Assembly (NCBI GenBank): GCA_035319125.1
Contig: DATHDG010000013.1
Span: forward strand, 26,223-90,222
Direction: 5' to 3'
Source of the DNA: Fen-1308 sp035319125
Lineage (GTDB): Bacteria; Nitrospirota; Thermodesulfovibrionia; Thermodesulfovibrionales; Dissulfurispiraceae
DNA length: 64,000 nt
Under the pieces are notes generated by a model, which worked only from the letters and a program-made list of their open reading frames with translations, had not been told where the DNA came from and did no database searches. Made by a program: the position numbers and the translations under genes. Numbering within the stretch: the first letter of the stretch is position 1; every line of letters starts with the position of its first letter. This document shows positions 42,727 through 52,650 of the stretch, piece after piece.

Positions 42727-42752
42727 GTTTCAGAATGGAACAGGCCTGAAAC
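42727..42752. repeat. Inverted repeat GTTTCAG-N12-CTGAAAC
   Basis: Seven-base arms 12 bases apart in the gap between the divergent usp operon and the lipoprotein gene. A palindromic CAGGCCTG sits inside the right part. It could be a regulator site for either gene. Nothing else recognisable is in this 265-base gap apart from a TATATT near 42836. Confidence 0.3.
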
Positions 42753-42878
42753 GGAGTTCGACGATGATCATATTACTCATGCGCTTGAAGGAACGAAATG
42801 TCGCCTTGATTGGTGCCTGCAGGTGAAATTGATGTATATTAATAAATGATTCTCCGAAATTCTAAGGGATTGTCCGAC

Positions 42879-43412
42879 ATGCGGAGCCTGATATTTCTTG
42901 TTGCATCAATCCTGGCTTCTCTATGCCTGCTCTGCGCGGCCTGTTCGTTTGAGCAATTAGAGCCTTCAGTGGATAGGAACAAGTTTGCAAAACTCAACGC
43001 TGCAGCGGAGGCTGTCAAAACCGGCATAGATAGTGGAGCGTCTTTGCAGCAGGTTTCTGAAAAGACTGTGCTCATGTCTGATGAAATTGCAGCAGTGAAA
43101 GACAAGGTGTCAACCAAGCGGGAAGGAAGACTTCTGAAAGCCTACGTGGATCTTCTGGATATATACAGGGACGGACTACTGCTTTGGAAATACAAGGACA
43201 ATTTTCCTCATCTTGCTTCGGAGCTCAAGGGCCGCATCTATATGGCGCAGGACGTCGAGCCGATCGCGGCAAAGTACGGATTTGCAACGGAGTCTCATAC
43301 ATACAAACCGACCGGCCAGACCTGGAGAAGCATATCTGCGGATTCGATTCTTATAATCTGGAAGAACGCCGGCGATCAGTTGAACATAATCAGGAATATT
43401 ACTAATTACTGA
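42879..43412 (+). CDS. Putative lipoprotein of unknown function
   Basis: 177 residues from the ATG at 42879 (MRSLIFLVASILASLCLLCAAC). The signal ends in a plausible lipobox and AAGGGA precedes it; an ATG at 42846 would add 11 polar residues. The mature part is helical with heptad-like stretches (AAAEAVKTGIDSGASLQQVS) and conserved-looking Trp and Tyr. It resembles the helical lipoproteins of the periplasm, but I recognise no family. It converges with the sigma-54 regulator, whose stop lies 1 base away. Confidence 0.7.
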   Translation: MRSLIFLVASILASLCLLCAACSFEQLEPSVDRNKFAKLNAAAEAVKTGIDSGASLQQVSEKTVLMSDEIAAVKDKVSTKREGRLLKAYVDLLDIYRDGLLLWKYKDNFPHLASELKGRIYMAQDVEPIAAKYGFATESHTYKPTGQTWRSISADSILIIWKNAGDQLNIIRNITNY

Positions 43413-43413
43413 A

Positions 43414-44745
43414 CTATCCTTCTTTAAGGATTCTCCATAGGCTCGTCCTTGATATTCCAAGCAGATCCGCGGCTTTGGAGCGGTTACCGCCCACCAGCTC
43501 GATAACTTTTTCGGCGTAACGCCTGTTCATTTCGTCAATGGTTATTATCTGTCCGTGCCCCACTGTCTCGATTTGAAACATCGAGAGGCTCTGAGGCAGG
43601 CTGTCCGGCGTTATGTACCGGGATTGTTCAAGTATGATGGCCCGCTCAACTATGTTTTCAAGTTCCCTTACATTACCGGGAAAGCTGTAATGCTTGAGTA
43701 CGGTCATCGCATCTTTGGTGAAATCTTTAACTTTGTTGTTGTACTTGGGCAGATGTTTAGCAAGGAAGTAGCGGCTCAACGGTTCTATATCTTCGCGATG
43801 CTCGCGCAGGGGAGGAATGAAAATCTCCATTACGTTCAGACGGTAATAGAGATCCTCTCTGAACTTGCCTTCAGCGATGAGAGCATTAAGGTTTTGGTTT
43901 GTCGCAGCTATGAATCTGACGTCCACTCTGATGGCCTTTGTTCCTCCGACCCTGAAGAATTCTCCCTCTTCGATCACCTTCAGCAGCTTCGCCTGCAGGT
44001 TGGTGGTCATCTCGGTTATTTCGTCGAGGAAAAGCGTCCCGCCATCGGCTATTTCTGCAAGGCCCGGCTTTGATTTTACGGCGCCGGTGAAGGCGCCTTT
44101 TTCATAGCCGAATAATTCGCTTGCCAGCAGGTTTTCGGTAAGAGTTGCGCAATTCAGGGCGAGAAAGGGTCGCCGCTGACGTTTGCTGGTGTAATGTATC
44201 ATCTTGGCGAACAGATTCTTTCCAACCCCGCTCTCTCCTGATAACAGAACATTGCAGTCGGACTCTCTTAACCCCTCGATCGTCTGAAGTATCTTAGCCA
44301 TGCGTTCGCTCCTGGAAACGACATGGGCTTTCTTGTCAACCTCCAGAAACGTTTTCAGGGCAGTGTTCTCGTTCTTCAATTGCTTCTGGTCATATATCTT
44401 TTTTGCCCTGATGAGCAGTTCATCCAGGTCGAAAGGCTTCGTTATGTAATCGACCGCTCCCTTTTTTATGGCCTCAACGGCAGAGCCGATGGTTCCAAAG
44501 CCTGTGATAACTATAACTTCGACTTCAGAATACTTTGCTTTGACGATCGAGAGAAGTTCGAGCCCGCCTATGCCGGGCATTTTTATGTCTGTTATCAAGA
44601 GATCGAAATATTCCGACTCGACCATCCGGATCGCGTCATTTCCGTTCTGAGTGCCGGATACATCATACCCCTCGCCTTTAAGCACTGTTACAAGATGCTT
44701 TAAGGTAATTTCTTCATCCTCAGCAACCAGGACCTTAAATGCCAT
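43414..44745 (-). CDS. Sigma-54-dependent response regulator (NtrC family)
   Basis: 443 residues from the ATG at 44745 (MAFKVLVAEDEEITLKHLV). AAGGAG lies upstream, inside the end of the kinase gene. The receiver has phospho-Asp in LLITDIKMPG. The AAA+ domain has Walker A GESGVGKN and the sigma-54 contact loop GAFTGA. Walker B is GGTLFLDEI. The C-terminal Fis helix-turn-helix is NRSKAADLLGISRTSLWRIL. It is the partner of the overlapping sensor kinase. Targets are unknown; the sigma-54 type promoters at nifB and amtB are candidates by proximity only. Confidence 0.95.
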   Translation of the reverse strand: MAFKVLVAEDEEITLKHLVTVLKGEGYDVSGTQNGNDAIRMVESEYFDLLITDIKMPGIGGLELLSIVKAKYSEVEVIVITGFGTIGSAVEAIKKGAVDYITKPFDLDELLIRAKKIYDQKQLKNENTALKTFLEVDKKAHVVSRSERMAKILQTIEGLRESDCNVLLSGESGVGKNLFAKMIHYTSKRQRRPFLALNCATLTENLLASELFGYEKGAFTGAVKSKPGLAEIADGGTLFLDEITEMTTNLQAKLLKVIEEGEFFRVGGTKAIRVDVRFIAATNQNLNALIAEGKFREDLYYRLNVMEIFIPPLREHREDIEPLSRYFLAKHLPKYNNKVKDFTKDAMTVLKHYSFPGNVRELENIVERAIILEQSRYITPDSLPQSLSMFQIETVGHGQIITIDEMNRRYAEKVIELVGGNRSKAADLLGISRTSLWRILKEG

Positions 44746-46321
44746 GTTGCCCACTCTCCTTCGGCAGCCGGATATGGAAGGTAGAACCCTTACCCTCAAC
44801 GCTTTCAGCGCTTAATTCTCCGCCATGTTTCTGGATTATATTGAATGTGATCGCCAGCCCAAGTCCAGTGCCTTTGTCCTTGGTAGTAAAAAAAGGTTCG
44901 AAGAGCCTTTCAAGTGCTTCTGCAGGAATTCCTTTGCCCGTATCGGAAACCTGTATATTTATATGCTTATCCTGAGATGCAACGCGCACTGCTAGCTTTC
45001 CCGAACCGTTCATCGCCTCTACGGCATTATGAAACAGATTGATGAATGCCTGCTCTAACTGCAACTGGTCGCCTTCTATGGCAAGGTCGTTCCGGTCGAT
45101 CTCAGCCGAGAAATCGATCCGGTCTACATTCGTGATCGAGCTTACCGCTTTGAACGCCCTAAGCAGGAGTTCCTTGAGATCGATTTTGGCCATCTCGGGA
45201 TCTCTTCCCCTGGCAAACTCGAGCAGCTCGCCCACGATATGTTTAACGCGCGCTGTTTGTGCAGTTATGTCACCCACTATTTCCTTGACGGAAGGGGGAC
45301 AGTCACCGCCGACTATTTTTTTCAGGACCTGTACCGAAAGATAGATATTGTTGAGGGGATTGTTCAGCTCGTGTGCAACGCCTGCCGCCAGCGTCCCTAT
45401 GGCAGCAAGTTTTTTGCTCTGAAGCAGTTCGCTGTTTTTTGCGCTCAATTCTTTTTCGTGCCGGGCTAGCTCTTTCTCCATGCTGTTGAATTCGCGTATC
45501 AGCATTCCCACTTCGTCATTGTCCCACTTGCCGAGCGGAAGATCGATTATCGGGAAGGTGCCTTTGCCAGTGCGCTCTATGATCCCGATCAGGAGTTTCA
45601 GTCTGCCCACAACGTTTCTGTTTATAAGAAAAAGGGTAACTATACCGCTCAGAAAGAACAGAAGCAGAAAAACAATCATGGCTGCCTGCGACATCTGGAT
45701 TATACGCTCAACGCCGTCGCTTGCCGCTTTATCGATCTCCCGTGACATTGATATGAGATCCTCGCCGGTCTTTCTCAGTAGGGCAATTTCAGCGTCCAGA
45801 TCTCTCAGGTTCCGAAGTAACCAGTGATTGTCCGGCAGAGAGAAAAGTTTTTTCAGCAACACGGCGTCTCTTAACGGATCTTCATAAAATGACGACTCGA
45901 TCAGCGGGAAGAAATCGGCATACTGTCCGTGAAACGCCCGCTCCTGAGCAAACCTGGCCATTGTGTCCCCTATCAGTTGCTTTATCCTGTTTATATGCAA
46001 GCTGTATTCGTTCACAAGCACTTCCATTTTTCTTAGCCTGCCGGACTTTTCTAGAGTTGCATTTTCGCGTATGATCGCATTCAGATCATCTATGTATCTC
46101 TGAATAGCAGCCGCCTGTTCTTTGGCCTGGGTCGGATATAGAAAGAAATTCTTTTCGTGTCTCCTGATCTGCAGAGCCTTGCTTCTGATCGAATCGGTGA
46201 CTTCGAGATAACTGATTTCTTTTCTAACTCCAAGAAAATTGACGAATTCGAATACTGAAAGGGCTGCTATTATAAAGGCGCTGATAAAGAAACTAAGCCC
46301 AATCTTGGTTCTGAGTGACAT
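44735..46321 (-). CDS. Membrane sensor histidine kinase
   Basis: 528 residues from the ATG at 46321 (MSLRTKIGLSFFISAF), six bases after GGAG. The longest frame adds 53 residues without family likeness. Layout: a helix at residues ~8-28, a ~185-residue helical periplasmic sensor, a second helix (MIVFLLLFFLSGIVTLFL) and HAMP. A coiled coil precedes HisKA, whose His is in AGVAHELNNPLNN. The HATPase has NLFHNAVEAM, DTGKGIP and GTGLGLAI. The periplasmic domain, unlike soluble NtrB, reads an external or envelope signal. It overlaps the response regulator by 11 bases. Confidence 0.94.
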   Translation of the reverse strand: MSLRTKIGLSFFISAFIIAALSVFEFVNFLGVRKEISYLEVTDSIRSKALQIRRHEKNFFLYPTQAKEQAAAIQRYIDDLNAIIRENATLEKSGRLRKMEVLVNEYSLHINRIKQLIGDTMARFAQERAFHGQYADFFPLIESSFYEDPLRDAVLLKKLFSLPDNHWLLRNLRDLDAEIALLRKTGEDLISMSREIDKAASDGVERIIQMSQAAMIVFLLLFFLSGIVTLFLINRNVVGRLKLLIGIIERTGKGTFPIIDLPLGKWDNDEVGMLIREFNSMEKELARHEKELSAKNSELLQSKKLAAIGTLAAGVAHELNNPLNNIYLSVQVLKKIVGGDCPPSVKEIVGDITAQTARVKHIVGELLEFARGRDPEMAKIDLKELLLRAFKAVSSITNVDRIDFSAEIDRNDLAIEGDQLQLEQAFINLFHNAVEAMNGSGKLAVRVASQDKHINIQVSDTGKGIPAEALERLFEPFFTTKDKGTGLGLAITFNIIQKHGGELSAESVEGKGSTFHIRLPKESGQHGI

Positions 46322-46905
46322 GCCTATCTCCGTTTCGTTAGTGGCGAAAAGAACGACCGCATCTCCATTAATATAAACTGCGGATTTGCAAGAAGCAAGC
46401 TTGTCATCAGGAAACGCTTCGGAAAGTTCGGGCTTTTCTACAAAAAAGAAAATAACTGTACAATAGTGTCCGGAAGACAAGGATAAATATCGTTATAAAT
46501 CCTGGTTTTGATCGTAGCATGAAATTAGCTATACTGAAAATGGAAGACAACTTCCAAAACCCTCCAAGGCATCGGCTGGGCAGGCGGTGTGCTCAGCCGG
46601 TGAAATCAGGCACTGTTGATGCATGTATTCTGAATTGAAATGACGCGGAGCTATCGGATTTGCCGCCGCTTTGAGTAAAGTGTATTATGATATAGGTAGC
46701 TTTGCGCAACTTAACTGAAATGGTTCATAATTTCGTTAAGATTTATTGCCTACAAAATTGTAGAAACAACAAAAATGTAGCATTGCCTGAAAGCTGTTGA
46801 TCATTAAGTCTAAATCGACAAATATGTTGGTTTTTTGCGACAATATTGTAGCTATGCCTATTTTTTCGCTTCAATAAATCTCTTGTCTTTCAATAATATC
46901 TCTTT
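46322..46905. other. Gene-free gap upstream of amtB with short repeats
   Basis: No credible gene lies in this stretch. It holds an inverted repeat CTACAA-AA-TTGTAG (46750-46763). It also holds an imperfect 12-base direct repeat, TGTAGCATTGCC near 46776 and TGTAGCTATGCC near 46847. CCTACAAAA at 46749-46757 recurs exactly upstream of the sigma factor gene at 59480-59488. These look like regulator sites, perhaps for amtB. A small RNA cannot be excluded by reading. Confidence 0.4.
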
Positions 46906-46920
46906 GGGTATATTTCTAGC
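46906..46920 (+). promoter_or_regulatory. Possible sigma-54 promoter of amtB
   Basis: The GG (46907-46908) and GC (46919-46920) dinucleotides are exactly 10 bases apart, and the surrounding bases match about half the sigma-54 consensus (GGGTAT-N5-TAGCT). It lies 55 bases before the amtB start. The context (ammonium transport, PII) is that of NtrC control, but the match is weaker than at nifB. Confidence 0.4.
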
Positions 46921-46975
46921 TTTCTGATCCTGCCTGACTAACCTCATATAAATATAATCCACGGGAGGCCAATAT

Positions 46976-48289
46976 ATGGGAACAAGATATTATTGCATAG
47001 TAATTCTAACGATTCTGGCTGTTCTTGTCGCTGCGCCGCTATATTCTTATGCAGACGCACCGGCCAAGGTTGATACGGGGGACACCGCCTTTGTGCTGGT
47101 GTCGGCTGCGCTTGTAATGCTGATGACGCCGGGGCTTGCGCTTTTTTACGGCGGCATGGTAAGGGGCAAGAATGTTCTGGGAACCATCATGCAGAGTTTC
47201 ATCGCAATTGCTTTGATCAGCGTTCAATGGATACTTTTCGGTTACAGCCTGGCCTTCGGCCCAGACATTCACGGCGTTATCGGAAGCCTTGACTGGGCAG
47301 GGCTTTGCGGCGTCGGCGCAGCCCCGAATCCGGACTATGCGCCTACCGTTCCGCATCTGGCATTCATGATTTATCAGGCCATGTTTGCTGTTATCACACC
47401 TGCGCTTATTACGGGTGCGGTAGCCGAAAGAATGAAGTTTTCTGCCTATCTTCTTTTCACGCTGCTGTGGTCCACAATTGTATATGATCCTATTGCCCAC
47501 TGGATGTGGGGCACCGGCGGCTGGCTTAAAAACCTCGGCGCGCTGGATTTTGCAGGGGGCGTTGTCGTGCATGTGTCATCGGGAATATCCGCGCTTGCAG
47601 CAGCCCTGCTGATCGGCAAGAGAGAAGGTTTTCCCGATCACCCGTTTTATCCGCACAATCTGCCGATGACCGTTCTTGGTGCGGGACTGCTATGGTTTGG
47701 CTGGTTCGGATTTAATGCGGGCAGCGCTCTGGCGTCGGGTGTTCTGAGTACATGGGCATTCGTTGCCACCCATACGTCTGCTGTTACTGCTACGCTTATA
47801 TGGGTTATCATCGAATGGGTGCACAGGGGTAAGCCTACAATGTTCGGTGCAGCTACAGGTTCTATTGCCGGTCTTGCTACAGTGACCCCTGCCTCCGGCT
47901 TTGTAAGTCCTATGGGAGCCCTGATTATAGGTTTGGCAGCGGGGTCAGTGTGTTATGTCGCCTTAAATATGAAGACCAAATTTGGGTATGATGATTCGCT
48001 CGACGCTTTCGGCGTTCATGGCATAGGCGGCATGTTAGGCACCCTGGCCACCGGATTGTTTGCTCAAACCCTTATTAATCCGGCAGGTGCAGATGGTCTG
48101 TTCTTCGGAAACCCAAAACTTCTTGCAACCCAGTGTATAGCAGTTGGTGTAAGTGCTGTATATTCTTTTGTCCTGACCATAGTTCTTTTTAAAATTATAG
48201 ATATTGTAGTCGGTCTGCGCATTGATGACGACGAAGAAAGAAAAGGACTCGATATTTCACAGCACGGCGAACGAGGGTATACTTCATAA
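46976..48289 (+). CDS. amtB: Ammonium transporter
   Basis: 437 residues. A signal peptide (VILTILAVLVAAPLYSYADA) leads into eleven helices. The central conduction histidines are in GGVVVHVSSGISAL and DAFGVHGIGGM. The Phe gate region is in MIYQAMFAVITPAL. GGGAGG precedes the ATG. It imports ammonium when nitrogen is scarce and is blocked by unmodified PII. Here glnB lies 0.8 kb downstream, behind an amidotransferase gene and a hairpin; usually it is directly adjacent. Confidence 0.96.
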   Translation: MGTRYYCIVILTILAVLVAAPLYSYADAPAKVDTGDTAFVLVSAALVMLMTPGLALFYGGMVRGKNVLGTIMQSFIAIALISVQWILFGYSLAFGPDIHGVIGSLDWAGLCGVGAAPNPDYAPTVPHLAFMIYQAMFAVITPALITGAVAERMKFSAYLLFTLLWSTIVYDPIAHWMWGTGGWLKNLGALDFAGGVVVHVSSGISALAAALLIGKREGFPDHPFYPHNLPMTVLGAGLLWFGWFGFNAGSALASGVLSTWAFVATHTSAVTATLIWVIIEWVHRGKPTMFGAATGSIAGLATVTPASGFVSPMGALIIGLAAGSVCYVALNMKTKFGYDDSLDAFGVHGIGGMLGTLATGLFAQTLINPAGADGLFFGNPKLLATQCIAVGVSAVYSFVLTIVLFKIIDIVVGLRIDDDEERKGLDISQHGERGYTS

Positions 48290-48305
48290 GTTGTCTGTTT
48301 TTTGT

Positions 48306-48338
48306 GCAGCGGCTGCTTTAATAATATGCAGCCGCTGC
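48306..48338 (+). terminator. Hairpin terminator after amtB
   Basis: GCAGCGGCTGC (48306-48316) pairs perfectly with GCAGCCGCTGC (48328-48338) over an 11-base loop, followed by a short pyrimidine tract. It separates amtB from the downstream amidotransferase. Confidence 0.65.
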
Positions 48339-48411
48339 TTCTGCTCCTAAAATAAATTAGGTATTTCAATGGAGTCTTTTCTGGTATGACTGTTGCTAGT
48401 ATCATATACTC

Positions 48412-49113
48412 ATGTCTGTTCTTATCTGCAAGAACATAAGCTCCGAAGGTCCCGGCACCATCGAAGATTTCCTTCGCTCGAAGGGAATTCCTTACACTAT
48501 CGTTGATCTCTCTGCGCGGGAAGCCCTGCCTGTGGATATGGGGCCCTATGATACCCTGGTCATGCTCGGCGGTCCTATGAGCGTCAATGACGATCTCCCG
48601 TATATTAGGGATGAGGAGGTTTTAGTAAGGGACTTTGCAGCCCGGGGCAAGAAGATGTTCGGCGTTTGCCTTGGCGCCCAGATAATGGCCAAGGCGCTTG
48701 GAGCCCAGGTGCGCAAAGGGCCCGGTCCGGAGGTAGGGTGGCTTCCAATCAAGTTTAGCGAAGAAGGTCTGATGGATCCGCTTATACAGGGTCTTGCTAC
48801 ACATCCGGCAACCGAGGTTATCGACCGCGCAATCCCGGTTTTCCACTGGCATGGAGAGACTTTTGACATTCCTGTAGGAGCCTTGCGGCTGGCCTGTTCC
48901 GAGCTTTATCAAAACCAGGCGTTCAGGTACGGCAAATCTGCCTATGGCTTTCAGTTTCATATTGAAGTTAGCGAAAGAATAATTTATGATTGGATGGCAG
49001 GCGAAAATATCGATATGGGCATGCTTAAGATCGACACTGACCGGTATTTCGATATCTTTCGAAAAAGGGCTTTCATTTTTTACGAGAAATTTTTCGGGCA
49101 GTCTATTATTTAA
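48412..49113 (+). CDS. Class I glutamine amidotransferase
   Basis: 233 residues of the GATase1 fold. Cys86 is the nucleophile, in FGVCLGAQIM. The catalytic His and Glu are in GFQFHIEVSE. LGGPMSV is the oxyanion strand. It is related to the glutaminase part of GMP synthase but stands alone, without ATP-pyrophosphatase. Such proteins are often annotated GMP synthase-like or gamma-glutamyl hydrolase. Placed 13 bases before glnB and followed by glnA, it probably handles glutamine or a gamma-glutamyl compound in nitrogen metabolism; the acceptor is unknown. No Shine-Dalgarno; TATCAT (48400-48405) ends six bases before the ATG. Confidence 0.88.
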   Translation: MSVLICKNISSEGPGTIEDFLRSKGIPYTIVDLSAREALPVDMGPYDTLVMLGGPMSVNDDLPYIRDEEVLVRDFAARGKKMFGVCLGAQIMAKALGAQVRKGPGPEVGWLPIKFSEEGLMDPLIQGLATHPATEVIDRAIPVFHWHGETFDIPVGALRLACSELYQNQAFRYGKSAYGFQFHIEVSERIIYDWMAGENIDMGMLKIDTDRYFDIFRKRAFIFYEKFFGQSII

Positions 49114-49126
49114 CAGGAGGTGATAT

Positions 49127-49465
49127 ATGAAAAAGATTGAAGCCATCATCAAGCCTTTCAAGCTTGATGAGGTTAAGGATGCCCTGAACGAGATAGGCAT
49201 ACAGGGCATGACCGTAACCGAGGTCAAGGGTTTCGGCAGACAAAAGGGCCACACCGAGCTTTATCGCGGGGCTGAGTATGTAGTGGATTTCATTCCCAAG
49301 ATCAAGATCGAAATAGTTACATCCGATGCTCTGGCCTCAAAAGTTGTGTCGGCAGTGGAGGGCGCTGCAAAAACAGGCAAGATAGGTGATGGAAAGATTT
49401 TTGTCTATCCAGTTGAGGATGTATACAGAATTAGAACTGGCGAGCGTGGAGAATCAGCAGTATAA
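49127..49465 (+). CDS. glnB: Nitrogen regulatory protein PII
   Basis: 112 residues, standard PII length. Tyr51, the uridylylation site, lies in the T-loop RGAEYVVDF. The Walker-like B-loop is TGKIGDGKIFV, which binds ATP or ADP. The C-loop is RIRTGERGESAV. It signals glutamine, 2-oxoglutarate and energy to AmtB, kinases and GlnA modification. AGGAGG precedes the ATG closely. The amidotransferase gene ends 13 bases upstream; glnA follows after 89 bases with its own promoter. Confidence 0.97.
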   Translation: MKKIEAIIKPFKLDEVKDALNEIGIQGMTVTEVKGFGRQKGHTELYRGAEYVVDFIPKIKIEIVTSDALASKVVSAVEGAAKTGKIGDGKIFVYPVEDVYRIRTGERGESAV

Positions 49466-49474
49466 TATTTCGAA

Positions 49475-49504
49475 TTGCTGATTTCTATATTTATGCTCTA
49501 TAAT
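49475..49504 (+). promoter_or_regulatory. Sigma-70 promoter of glnA
   Basis: TTGCTG (49475-49480), 18 bases, perfect TATAAT (49499-49504). Transcription should start near 49511, leaving about 44 bases of leader with TAGGAGGAGAGG just before the ATG. Confidence 0.6.
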
Positions 49505-49554
49505 TCACGAACTTAAATTATGTCCCAAACAACTAAAACATAGGAGGAGAGGTA

Positions 49555-50967
<1,413 letters not shown>

Positions 50968-50994
50968 AAGATCTGTCAGCAAAGATTCTTCAGA

Positions 50995-51024
50995 AGAGAC
51001 CGAGAATGCCCGGTCTCTTTTTTT
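50995..51024 (+). terminator. Rho-independent terminator after glnA
   Basis: AGAGACCG (50995-51002) and CGGTCTCT (51011-51018) pair over an 8-base loop, followed by a run of T at 51019-51024. Confidence 0.9.
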
Positions 51025-51152
51025 GTCTGAACGTATCTATTTAGGTATTAGTATGCAGCTCAGACATTTGTTCAATCGCAGGTATTGCTATTTGATCACG
51101 ATCTTATTAACAATATAAATTGAGTAAGAATGTCGGGAGGGATTGATTCAAG

Positions 51153-52343
51153 ATGGGCAAGACATTGGGGATATTTGCTGCAAGTCTGTTTTCTCTCTTA
51201 TTCTTTGCTGAAACTAGCAATGCACAGGTATCTGCTTTCCTGATAGCTGAACCACAAACATATACTGGTGTCTGCCCTGTTGATATCAAATTTAAAGGAT
51301 TGATAACATCTCACAAGCCGGGGAAAGTCCAGTATCGATTCGTTCGGAGCGACGGCTTGCTTCAGCCTGTAGAAACGCTGGAATTCAGCGCGCCCGGCAC
51401 TAAAGAAGTGTCTTCGGAATGGGTCTCTGCAGTCAGGAAAGAAGGCAGGCATGACGGATGGCAATCGATTAAGATCGTTTATCCGGAAGAATATGAGTCA
51501 AGCAAAGCTAGTTTTAGCATTACATGTGATCAGACCAAACCTGATCTGATGGTAAGGATAAAGCAGAGTCCTAAAGTTGTTCGTGCCGGTTTCGAATTTG
51601 GGCAACAGCTAAGAGTAATAGCAATCAACAGAGGAGAAATATCCGTTAAGGATGTAAATGTTGAGATCATGTTAAGAAAGGAGAACTTCTGTGATCATGC
51701 ACAACCCGCATTAGGCGCACAACATATATTAAGCGGGGCGGTGAGAGGTGGGCATGAACAGATTTCACTGGAGGGAGGCCAGAAGATCGAACTCAAACTG
51801 AACGGGCCGCTTTCAATCACATCTGAAACCCAGCCGGGTGAGTATTTCCTGTGCGCTGTGATCGACGCAGAGAATAGAATTTTAGAGAGCAACAAGGCTA
51901 ATAATTGCACTTGCGCTCCTGTGAAGATAACTGCGGCTACCGGGAAACCTGACCTAATTGTTGAAAAGATCACCTTTAAAGGTTGGGGCAGATGTGAGCC
52001 AAACTGGCCGATATTCAGCTTTGAGGTGACCGTTCAAAATATCGGTACAGCTGCTTCTCCGGCAATGCCTGACAAAGCTGTTGTACAGGTTATGGATCTG
52101 CATGGAAATAGCTGGGGTAATTCGGTTGGTCTCAATGCTATCGCACCTGGCGGAAGTCAGACAGTTGTAATTCCGGTCTACTATTTCAATGAAGATCCGG
52201 CTCACATGACCAAGGTGATCCCTCATCCTTTTAGGGCTGTTGTTGATCCTCATCATCTAATAGACGAGATAAACGAGAACAATAATAAATCGGATATTAT
52301 TTACCTTGACCCCAGCCTGATATGTTCGAAGCCCGGCAGCTAG
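51153..52343 (+). CDS. Secreted protein with CARDB repeats
   Basis: 396 residues. A signal peptide (MGKTLGIFAASLFSLLFFAE, cut after NAQ) leads into an N-terminal beta domain with a Cys pair (GVCPVDIKF and ITCDQ). Two CARDB-type Ig-like domains follow, starting at KPDLMVRI (~130) and KPDLIVEKI (~265). Each ends with the hallmark E-x-N-E/K-x-N-N (ILESNKANN, IDEINENNNKS). CARDB domains are surface adhesion or scaffold modules. GGGAGG is 11 bases before the ATG. It stands alone downstream of the glnA terminator; the next small exported protein is 56 bases away. Confidence 0.85.
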   Translation: MGKTLGIFAASLFSLLFFAETSNAQVSAFLIAEPQTYTGVCPVDIKFKGLITSHKPGKVQYRFVRSDGLLQPVETLEFSAPGTKEVSSEWVSAVRKEGRHDGWQSIKIVYPEEYESSKASFSITCDQTKPDLMVRIKQSPKVVRAGFEFGQQLRVIAINRGEISVKDVNVEIMLRKENFCDHAQPALGAQHILSGAVRGGHEQISLEGGQKIELKLNGPLSITSETQPGEYFLCAVIDAENRILESNKANNCTCAPVKITAATGKPDLIVEKITFKGWGRCEPNWPIFSFEVTVQNIGTAASPAMPDKAVVQVMDLHGNSWGNSVGLNAIAPGGSQTVVIPVYYFNEDPAHMTKVIPHPFRAVVDPHHLIDEINENNNKSDIIYLDPSLICSKPGS

Positions 52344-52399
52344 CAAGGCTTCAGGACATATAAATATAAGTACAATCATATGATATGGGAGGATTTGTC

Positions 52400-52600
52400 A
52401 TGAATATTAAAGTAGCATCAGCATTTGTGTCTGCTGCGATGTTTCTTGTGATGGCTTCCACTCCTCTGTTTGCAGAACAGTCAGCAAAGGGTATTGTTAC
52501 GAAGGTTTCAGGCGGCGCAATTACGGTAAAAGACAGACATGGCAGACTGACAACGGTTCATGTCAAACCGGGCGATGTGATTGCGATAAAAGTCAGATAA
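52400..52600 (+). CDS. Small exported protein, 66 residues
   Basis: GGGAGG lies seven bases before the ATG at 52400. A signal peptide runs from residue 1 to ~26 (MNIKVASAFVSAAMFLVMAS, cut near LFAEQ). The ~40-residue mature part (KGIVTKVSGGAITVKDRHGR) looks like one short OB- or SH3-like beta barrel, similar to tiny periplasmic proteins that bind cations or copper. I recognise no named family. It may be cotranscribed with the CARDB gene. Confidence 0.7.
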   Translation: MNIKVASAFVSAAMFLVMASTPLFAEQSAKGIVTKVSGGAITVKDRHGRLTTVHVKPGDVIAIKVR

Positions 52601-52650
52601 CTCTGCGAAACTATGGCATACGAATACACGCTGGAATTCAAGGTGTCATA

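Noticed and set aside
43414..46321. Calling the two-component pair NtrB/NtrC
   Set aside because: The kinase has a large periplasmic sensor with two membrane helices, unlike soluble NtrB, so the name is not justified.
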